Shown here: in pieces, positions 1-4,498 of the stretch
Numbering within the stretch: the stretch's first letter is position 1
Layout: each line of letters opens with the position of its first letter
The notes under the pieces: model-generated
Seen by the model: the letters and a program-made list of their open reading frames with translations, nothing else
Database searches by the model: none
Told to the model about the DNA's origin: nothing
Translations under genes and position numbers: made by a program
Source of the DNA: Bacteriovoracales bacterium
GTDB lineage: Bacteria; Bdellovibrionota; Bacteriovoracia; Bacteriovoracales; Bacteriovoracaceae
Length of the DNA: 5,170 nt
Direction: 5' to 3'
Assembly (NCBI GenBank): GCA_007117175.1
Contig: SKGZ01000166.1
Coordinates: 1-5,170 of the forward strand

Positions 1-42
1 TAAAACCAAGTCATCCTTATAAGTTAGCCCATATTTTGACAT
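1..42 (-). CDS. Possible 5' end of a leftward gene (very tentative)
   Basis: On the minus strand an ATG at 42-40 opens a frame that stays open for 14 codons to the window edge, reading MSKYGLTYKDDLVL. If real, it would be divergent from the small secreted-protein gene and share the 43-184 spacer with it. I see no Shine-Dalgarno sequence before the ATG, and 14 stop-free codons are about as likely as not by chance. The first three bases of the plus strand are TAA, and the other two plus frames stop at 20-22 and 42-44, so the tail of a rightward gene is an equally possible reading. No family can be recognised from so few residues. Confidence 0.15.
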   Translation of the reverse strand, partial: MSKYGLTYKDDLVL

Positions 43-133
43 GAAGCTTTGCTATCAGCAACAAATCTAGACAGCTGTGTTTTTTTTAAACACTCACACA
101 AAGGTAACTATTTGATTTTAAAGACTTAACAAC

Positions 134-149
134 TGGCATCAATCTTGAA
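134..149 (+). promoter_or_regulatory. Weak sigma54-like promoter candidate
   Basis: TGGCAT, a 5-base spacer and TTGAA resemble the sigma54 (RpoN) -24/-12 pattern TGGCAC-N5-TTGCA. The spacing is right, and a start about 12 bases downstream would give a short leader containing the AGGAGG site. The C of the -12 GC pair is replaced by A, which normally damages such promoters, so this may be chance. I found no convincing sigma70 promoter in 1-184 either. Confidence 0.15.
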
Positions 150-184
150 ACTACCTAGGAAAAATAAACCGATAGGAGGTTTGT

Positions 185-520
185 ATGAAACTTATTTTAA
201 TTTGGCTCGGCACTTTTACTTTAACTGGTTTAAGTGCTGATTTTTACTGTCAAACTCAATATGGAGAAAAAACACTACTCATCACAGATGAAAGTATTCA
301 CCTCGAAATAGAGAAAAATAAAAGACAAGTCGCTTCAATCACCAGAGTTGCTAGCAGCTTAAAAGACAAAGCCCTAAGAAAGAACTTTCTTAAAGATGGA
401 CAGCAATTTGTCATTGTCATTGGCGATGTTAAGAATCCGAGAATCAGTCATGATTTTATGAGTATTACTAATGATCGCGGGCATAAAATTACTTACCCTC
501 TTAATTGCGAATTACTTTAA
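185..520 (+). CDS. Small secreted/periplasmic protein with two cysteines, unknown function
   Basis: I do not recognise a family for this 111-residue protein. Residues 1-18 look like a signal peptide: one Lys, a hydrophobic stretch from about 3 to 16, and a small-residue end with probable cleavage after Ala18 (GLSA|DF). The signal lacks a lipobox Cys, so a lipoprotein is unlikely. The mature part, about 93 residues, is mixed charged and polar with alternating beta-like stretches (around 39-42, 75-80 and 92-104). Its only cysteines are Cys22 and Cys108, near the two ends, which would allow an intramolecular disulfide in the periplasm. The ATG start is secure: a full-consensus AGGAGG lies at 174-179, five bases upstream. 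The gene stands alone on its strand and meets the lipid-kinase gene head-on, with the two stop codons interlocked in TTAA. A GC-rich hairpin 14 bases past its stop has no T-tract in this direction, so it may protect the 3' end rather than terminate. The function is unknown. Confidence 0.75.
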   Translation: MKLILIWLGTFTLTGLSADFYCQTQYGEKTLLITDESIHLEIEKNKRQVASITRVASSLKDKALRKNFLKDGQQFVIVIGDVKNPRISHDFMSITNDRGHKITYPLNCELL

Positions 521-1158
521 TAAAATCCTAAAAGCTGGCCTAATCCCCAAAGGCCAGCCCCCGAAACCACTGGAATAGTAAGATTATCATCAATACCAAA
601 AGCAGAAATCAGTTCAGAGAAGCTTCCAATTAAACCAGCCAATAGAGAAAAAATGAAAAGATCAACCGCTGGCAAAGATTGATAAAAGTAAAGCAAAGAG
701 ATCAAGGAACAACAAAACACACCACTCAAACTACCCACATAGGACTTATTGGGTAAAATCTTTTTTTGGCCAAAAAGAACTCCCATCAAAGCCGAAAAAG
801 GATCGGAGAAAATCAAAAATAAAACAGCCAACTGAGCAATTTCTACTGGATAAAAAAACAAGGTCAAAGAAACTCCCAAAGCATAAAATGGCATTCCACG
901 TAAAGACTCCTGCTCACTATTCCTCATCAGCGGTCCCATTCCCCGACAAACGAACTCCTTTAATGATTTGTCCTTCAAACGGAAAAATTCCAAAACAAAG
1001 ACCAATAGAGCAAGAACCATCGCTAAGCAAGCCCAAAAATCTGCAGAATAACCACTATAGAGGAAAAGAAAATAACCAGTCAGCCCGGCCAAAACATGCC
1101 AGCTCTTACGTAAGAGGTGCAACTCATTTCTTTTTTTAAAATTTCTTTCTGCGCTCAT
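517..1158 (-). CDS. CTP-dependent lipid kinase, dolichol/phytol/diacylglycerol kinase family
   Basis: This is a polytopic inner-membrane protein of about 213 residues, likely with six or more membrane segments, of the SEC59/DGK1/VTE5 family (COG0170 type). Members phosphorylate an isoprenoid or diacylglycerol hydroxyl, usually with CTP. Family marks visible in order are: basic RKSWH at 17-21 before the first membrane span; Glu57 and Arg60 (LEFFR) after the second span; SDPFSALMG at 118-126 followed by FG at 129-130; KSYVGSLSG at 138-146; Glu182; and the strongly diagnostic DDNLTIPVVSG at 190-200. The protein appears full length. The substrate cannot be read from sequence: undecaprenol, diacylglycerol or another lipid alcohol are options. 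A TTG lies directly before the ATG (1161-1159) and has slightly better spacing from a weak AGGG (seven bases, against ten for the ATG), so the protein may be one residue longer. It is divergent from the ATPase gene. Its last codons contain a terminator-like hairpin. Confidence 0.85.
   Translation of the reverse strand: MSAERNFKKRNELHLLRKSWHVLAGLTGYFLFLYSGYSADFWACLAMVLALLVFVLEFFRLKDKSLKEFVCRGMGPLMRNSEQESLRGMPFYALGVSLTLFFYPVEIAQLAVLFLIFSDPFSALMGVLFGQKKILPNKSYVGSLSGVFCCSLISLLYFYQSLPAVDLFIFSLLAGLIGSFSELISAFGIDDNLTIPVVSGAGLWGLGQLLGFY
520..558 (-). terminator. Terminator-like hairpin inside the 3' end of the lipid-kinase gene
   Basis: GCTGGCCT (534-541) and AGGCCAGC (551-558) form a perfect 8-bp GC-rich stem with a 9-base loop. 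Read on the minus strand, the stem is followed at once by TTTTAGGATTTTATT, an interrupted T-rich tract, which fits an intrinsic terminator for the leftward lipid-kinase transcript. It lies within the coding sequence: the stem encodes part of the GAGLWGLGQ tail, and the T-rich tract encodes the final LLGFY up to the stop at 519-517. On the plus strand the stem is followed by CCCCGAAA, so it is not an intrinsic terminator for the small secreted-protein gene. Confidence 0.55.
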
Positions 1159-1165
1159 CAAATAT

Positions 1166-1194
1166 TTGCCCTAATGATTTTTTTCTCCCATAAT
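1166..1194 (+). promoter_or_regulatory. Sigma70-type promoter candidate for the rightward operon
   Basis: TTGCCC (1166-1171), a 17-base spacer and CATAAT (1189-1194) match the sigma70 -35 and -10 boxes at four and five of six positions. Transcription would start near 1201, giving a leader of about 36 bases to the ATG at 1237. This supports that ATG over the longer readings that begin at 1117 or 1174, which would lie upstream of the start site. No operator is recognised. A 10-bp palindrome, CAAATATTTG (1159-1168), overlaps the -35 box by three bases and is probably chance. Confidence 0.4.
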
Positions 1195-1219
1195 TTAGCT
1201 AGGGTATTTTTATTACCAA
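1192..1219 (-). promoter_or_regulatory. Weak promoter candidate for the lipid-kinase gene
   Basis: On the minus strand TTGGTA (1219-1214), a 16-base spacer and TAAATT (1197-1192) match sigma70 boxes at four of six positions each. It sits in the right place, about 33 bases upstream of the lipid-kinase start, and its -10 box overlaps that of the rightward candidate. If both are real, the two directions would compete for polymerase. The match is weak and many AT-rich stretches would score similarly. Confidence 0.2.
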
Positions 1220-1236
1220 AAATTGGCAAAAACTTT

Positions 1237-2214
1237 ATGGAAATTAACACAGCGCGCACAAACTCTGCAATGAAAGAATCCCCGGCATCTGAACTCAGCT
1301 CACTTAACCCCAGACTTGAAGTTAAGAGTAAAATTTGGTCCATTGGTGGAGGTAAAGGCGGTGTGGGAAAAAGTATGGTCACTGCTAATACCGCTATCAT
1401 GTTAGCTCAAATGGGCTATAAAGTCGTAGCAGTAGACTTAGATCTAGGCGGAGCAAACTTACACACTTGCCTAGGAATGGGAATTCCTCAAAAAACACTC
1501 TCTGATTATATCTCTAGGCAAGTGAGCTCTCTTAAAGAAGTAGTGGTTCCCTCTCCCATCGAAAACCTCAGTATTATCAGTGGAGCTCAAGATGAGATTG
1601 GAATTGCCAACCTCAAATACCTACAAAAAAACAAGCTGCTGAAAAACCTCAATGATCTTAACGCTGATTATATTCTCTTAGACCTAGGCGCTGGTACCTC
1701 TTTCAATACCCTGGATTTTTTCATCACCGCCCATAAAGGCTTATTAGTAGTACTACCAGAGCCAACCTCTATCGAGAATACTTATCGCTTTATCAAGTCT
1801 ATTTTCATTCGCAAGATTAAAATGATTGATGACTTTCTGGAAATACAACCGCTGATTAACAAAGCAATGACTGCTAAAATTGGAACCAGACAAAGTGTTC
1901 CTTCTGAAATGATTGCCAATGTCTGCCAAATTAATCCACAACTTGGGCAACGACTTAAAGATGAAATTAGCCAACTCAAATTTCAAATTATAATGAATCA
2001 AGTACGCAATAAGAGCGAAGCAGAGATGGGGTATTCTATTCAAACGATCTGTAAAAAATATTTTGGAGTACAAGTGGAATACTTAGGTTATCTTGATTAT
2101 GATCAATCCGCTTGGCAAAGTGTCAAAAAGCGACGACCAGTGACTCAAGAGTTTCCTCATTGCAATCTCTCGATGAGCTTTAAAAAACTAGTGGCAAAGC
2201 TTTATAGTCAATAA
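1237..2214 (+). CDS. MinD/ParA-family ATPase (FlhG-like), cell-positioning type
   Basis: This 325-residue protein is a deviant-Walker-A ATPase of the MinD/FlhG branch. Such proteins dimerise with ATP, usually bind membrane, and position division, flagellar or polar structures. After an N-terminal tail of about 30 residues comes the P-loop GGGKGGVGKS at 37-46, with signature Lys40 and P-loop Lys45. DLDLGGANL (67-75) is the switch region, DLGAG (149-153) the Walker-B segment, PEPTSIENTYRF (174-185) a FlhG/MinD-like segment, and NQVRN (254-258) the base-binding strand. An insertion of roughly 60 residues (about 189-248) separates the last two. The tail has GYLDYDQSAWQSVKKRRP, as in deltaproteobacterial MinD/ParA proteins I recall. 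The FlhG motif DQAxxLR, which activates FlhF, is not seen, and no flhF is nearby, so a strict FlhG call is not justified. The frame is open back to 1117, but that extension is antisense to the lipid-kinase gene and precedes the likely promoter. The ATG at 1237 has no good Shine-Dalgarno sequence; the ATG at 1270 is an alternative. It heads the rightward operon. Confidence 0.85.
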   Translation: MEINTARTNSAMKESPASELSSLNPRLEVKSKIWSIGGGKGGVGKSMVTANTAIMLAQMGYKVVAVDLDLGGANLHTCLGMGIPQKTLSDYISRQVSSLKEVVVPSPIENLSIISGAQDEIGIANLKYLQKNKLLKNLNDLNADYILLDLGAGTSFNTLDFFITAHKGLLVVLPEPTSIENTYRFIKSIFIRKIKMIDDFLEIQPLINKAMTAKIGTRQSVPSEMIANVCQINPQLGQRLKDEISQLKFQIIMNQVRNKSEAEMGYSIQTICKKYFGVQVEYLGYLDYDQSAWQSVKKRRPVTQEFPHCNLSMSFKKLVAKLYSQ

Positions 2215-2258
2215 ACCAAAAAAATAATTAAAGAATGTTTTTTAGAAGGATTTAAAAA

Positions 2259-2945
2259 ATGCAAAGTGAAAAACAAAATTACTACCAGGTCCTTGATTTA
2301 AGCCCCAATGTTAGCCAAAGTGAAATAGATACTGCATACTCTCGAGCAATTCGGACCTACAGTGACGACTCCGCAGCTCTCTACTCTCTTATGGGAAGTG
2401 ATGAAAGCTTAAGGATGCGTGAACAAATTGAAGAGGCCTACTCTATCTTAGGCTCCCCCCACAAAAGACAAGAGTACGATCGCTTACGAGGTTTTAATAC
2501 TGATCAAAATGAAAATATTTATAAAAGATCAGCTAATTCACAACAAGACATCGCTCAATTTGAGAGTTCTATTGCTCTAAAAAAAGGCATCCAAGTCGAC
2601 AGAGACTGGGCTATTCGTAAATTTGAATTAGATTATGACATTGATCAAGAGATGGAAGACTTTATCGAACAAAACCAAGAATTCACTGGTCAAACACTGC
2701 AAAAAATTCGCGAATACAAAAATGTTTCCTTAGAGCGTTTAGCAGAAATGAGTAAAATTTTAAAAACATATTTGATCTATATTGAAAATAATGCTTTTGA
2801 TAAACTTCCTGCAACCGTTTATGCCCGCGGATTTGTCTACCAGTATGCAAAGTGCTTAAAGCTTAATACTGACTTAGTGACAAGATCTTATATTGATCGC
2901 TTAAAAAGACACCGAGGTGAAGCCATTGCCCAGGCCAGTCTCTGA
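2259..2945 (+). CDS. J-domain-like protein fused to a RodZ-type HTH domain
   Basis: This is a 228-residue, apparently cytoplasmic two-domain protein. Residues 7-77 have the DnaJ J-domain framework: YYQVLDLSPNVSQSEI, the helix AYSRAIRTY, IEEAYSILGSPHKRQEYDR near the end. The HPD tripeptide that stimulates Hsp70 is replaced by Ser35-Asp36-Asp37, so it is unlikely to be a working Hsp70 co-chaperone. A charged linker (about 80-140) follows. Residues about 143-215 match the helix-turn-helix domain of RodZ (HTH_25), with TLQKIREYKNVSLERLAEMS, YLIYIENNAFDKLPATVYAR and GFVYQYAKCL. In RodZ this domain contacts the actin homologue MreB. Here there is no transmembrane segment or periplasmic part, so it is not RodZ itself. 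AAGGA at 2246-2250, eight bases before the ATG, is a good ribosome-binding site. It lies 44 bases after the ATPase gene, and I recall similar pairs in related bacteria, which suggests a joint role in cell positioning or morphogenesis. DNA binding is an alternative. Confidence 0.8.
   Translation: MQSEKQNYYQVLDLSPNVSQSEIDTAYSRAIRTYSDDSAALYSLMGSDESLRMREQIEEAYSILGSPHKRQEYDRLRGFNTDQNENIYKRSANSQQDIAQFESSIALKKGIQVDRDWAIRKFELDYDIDQEMEDFIEQNQEFTGQTLQKIREYKNVSLERLAEMSKILKTYLIYIENNAFDKLPATVYARGFVYQYAKCLKLNTDLVTRSYIDRLKRHRGEAIAQASL
2914..2919 (+). promoter_or_regulatory. Ribosome-binding site that decides the rluD start
   Basis: GAGGTG lies inside the end of the J-like/HTH gene, six bases before the TTG at 2926. 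The GTG at 2917, which would start the frame three codons earlier, is itself part of this site and has no clear Shine-Dalgarno sequence of its own. TTG is therefore preferred, and translation is probably coupled to that of the upstream gene. Confidence 0.5.
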
Positions 2946-3897
2946 AATCATAGAGCAATCCTTAATTATTACTGAGGAAGACCTGCTCTTTAAAAGACTT
3001 GATCTCTTATTGGCTCATCATTTTCCTCAATACAGTCGCAGCCTGCTCAAAAATTACTTTCAACAAGGTCATATCACCTGCAGTGATCAAGATTTAGAAC
3101 TCAAAAGACTCCCTCCACTTGGCAGTGAAATCATTTTGAAAATTCCTCCTGCCCAAGATTATGATATTGTCGCCGAAAATATCCCACTGGATATTCTGTT
3201 TGAAGATGAATACCTTCTCTTTGTGAATAAACCAGCTGGCATGGTAGTCCACCCCGCAGCAGGCAATTGGCAATCAACCTTGGTTCATGCCTTGTGCTAT
3301 CATTGCCCTGATCTCAAAGGAATTGGAAACATCAAAAGACCTGGAATCGTGCATCGATTAGATAAAGGAACTTCAGGAGTCATGGTGGTTGCCAAAGAGC
3401 AAAAGTGCCATCAAGAACTCATCAAAATTTTTAGCACGCACCAACTCATCAGACGCTATCACGCTCTTATTTTCAATCAAAATGACTTTAGTCTTAATGG
3501 AAAAATAGAAACACTTTTTGAGCGTTCTCAGCACAATCGTTTAAAAATGACTTCTCGCTGCTCTCATGGCAAAGTTGCCAAAACGTTTTATCAAACTCTT
3601 AAGCAAGGAGAGAAACTGAGTTTATTAGAGTTAACCTTGCACACTGGTCGAACACACCAAATTAGAGTTCACCTGAGTGAACGCCTGAATCGCGCCATTT
3701 TAAATGATGAACTCTACGGCAATGTTAAGCAGCAACATCAAATGCTCACTCCACAGCAAAGAGACATTTTAGCTGATTATCCCCACCCTCTTCTCCATGC
3801 ACAATACTTATCCTTGACCCACCCCATGACTCAACAAAAACTAGAGTTCTCAGTTCCTCCCCCCTCACCTTTACAACAACTAATCGAGACATTATGA
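2926..3897 (+). CDS. rluD: 23S rRNA pseudouridine synthase, RluD/RluA family
   Basis: The product converts uridines to pseudouridine in RNA. RluD acts on helix 69 of 23S rRNA (E. coli positions 1911, 1915 and 1917), which supports subunit joining. The protein has about 323 residues, normal for RluD. In TTG numbering, an S4 RNA-binding domain spans about 19-74 (FKRLDLLLAHHFPQYSRSLL, then GHITC). Next come NKPAGMVVHP at 101-110, the catalytic motif HRLDKGTSG at 143-151 with nucleophile Asp146, and RTHQIRVHL at 242-250. The S4 domain and the full RTHQIRVHL motif favour RluD or RluC over RluA. RluD is preferred because pgeF follows, the same neighbourhood as in E. coli. The start is TTG or GTG (2917), and the gene overlaps the J-like/HTH gene by 20 bases. 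Its stop overlaps the next start as ATGA. The exact target uridines are inferred from the family only. Confidence 0.9.
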   Translation: MPRPVSEIIEQSLIITEEDLLFKRLDLLLAHHFPQYSRSLLKNYFQQGHITCSDQDLELKRLPPLGSEIILKIPPAQDYDIVAENIPLDILFEDEYLLFVNKPAGMVVHPAAGNWQSTLVHALCYHCPDLKGIGNIKRPGIVHRLDKGTSGVMVVAKEQKCHQELIKIFSTHQLIRRYHALIFNQNDFSLNGKIETLFERSQHNRLKMTSRCSHGKVAKTFYQTLKQGEKLSLLELTLHTGRTHQIRVHLSERLNRAILNDELYGNVKQQHQMLTPQQRDILADYPHPLLHAQYLSLTHPMTQQKLEFSVPPPSPLQQLIETL

Positions 3898-4484
3898 AAG
3901 CAATCTATCACATTGAAGTACCCAAAGGACATTTTAGAACCTATCTCGAAAAACCTAAAAATACTCTTTACCTTAAGCAGATCCATTCCTCTCTTGTTCA
4001 CCCTCTGCAATTGGTAAAACCTGACTTAGAAGGAGACGGCATTTATTGGAATTGGAATGAAGTGCAAAATCAAACACAAATTGCCACCTATACCGCTGAC
4101 TGCTTGCCTATTTTAGTAATTGGAAAATCAGGTGGAGCACTCTTACATGGGGGTTGGCGGGGAATCCAGCAAAATATCATCGGCAATGAAAACATTCAAA
4201 AGATAGTGCCATTTTTCTTTTTCATTGGGCCAAGTATCCAATGGGGTAGTTTCGCAGTCACCGAAGAATTCTATCAACACTTCCCCCGCTCACCACACTT
4301 TAAACAAGTAGGAAAACTTCATTATTTTAATTTACAAGCCCAATTACAAGAGCAAATCTCTACACTTTATCCTTTGGCACAAATTCAAGACTGTGGGATA
4401 TGCACATTCAAAACCCTACCGTATAATAGTTATCGAAGACAAAAAAAACATTATCGTAACTGGAATGTCTTTAGTTTAAACTAA
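3894..4484 (+). CDS. pgeF: PgeF/YfiH-type protein (laccase-fold, DUF152), short form
   Basis: This 196-residue protein belongs to the PgeF/YfiH family (Cu-oxidase_4, often labelled polyphenol oxidase or purine nucleoside phosphorylase). In E. coli, PgeF prevents L-Ser from replacing L-Ala in peptidoglycan precursors; other members act on purine nucleosides. Visible marks are QIH (His31), EGDG (46-49), TADC (Cys70), HGGWRG with His85, IGPSI (111-115) and the tail segment SYRRQKK (179-185). His31, Cys70 and His85 correspond to the family metal/active-site triad. The usual length is about 240. Here the N-terminal segment that normally carries TRxGG and a downstream NLG motif is missing, with only about 28 residues before QIH. 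The start is fixed by the ATGA overlap with rluD, implying translational coupling. An A8 run at 4441-4448 lies near the 3' end but the frame continues normally. The metabolic role here is inferred from the family. Confidence 0.8.
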   Translation: MKAIYHIEVPKGHFRTYLEKPKNTLYLKQIHSSLVHPLQLVKPDLEGDGIYWNWNEVQNQTQIATYTADCLPILVIGKSGGALLHGGWRGIQQNIIGNENIQKIVPFFFFIGPSIQWGSFAVTEEFYQHFPRSPHFKQVGKLHYFNLQAQLQEQISTLYPLAQIQDCGICTFKTLPYNSYRRQKKHYRNWNVFSLN

Positions 4485-4498
4485 CAAAGGATTGATTC

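Noticed and set aside
36..41. Perfect TTGACA -35 box
   Set aside because: No acceptable -10 box follows at 16-18 bases (the sequence there is CAACAA-like), and it is far from the gene start.
71..78. Palindrome ACAGCTGT as an operator
   Set aside because: An isolated 8-bp palindrome with no second copy and no positioned promoter is expected by chance.
77..93. Hairpin GTGTTT/AAACAC around a T-run, as a terminator
   Set aside because: The stem is short and AT-rich and no T-tract follows it on either strand, so termination is unlikely.
168..175. ACCGATAG as a FliA (sigma28) -10 box
   Set aside because: It overlaps the Shine-Dalgarno sequence and no TAAA box lies 15 bases upstream.
888..1139. 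Plus-strand open frame of 83 codons
   Set aside because: It lies antisense inside the well-supported lipid-kinase gene, and its product is low-complexity and unlike any family.
1159..1168. Palindrome CAAATATTTG at the divergent spacer as an operator
   Set aside because: It overlaps the lipid-kinase start region, but a single 10-bp AT-rich palindrome is expected several times in 5 kb.
1158..1400. Minus-strand open frame of 80 codons
   Set aside because: It is antisense to the P-loop region of the ATPase gene; its Pro/Leu-rich sequence mirrors the glycine-rich P-loop codons.
1753..2073. Two overlapping minus-strand open frames (106 and 65 codons)
   Set aside because: Both are antisense to the ATPase gene, have no ribosome-binding site I can see, and resemble no family.
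4441..4448. A8 run in pgeF as a programmed frameshift or sequencing error
   Set aside because: The zero frame reads through into the expected family C-terminus (SYRR and the final strand), and the stop is well placed before the next gene.
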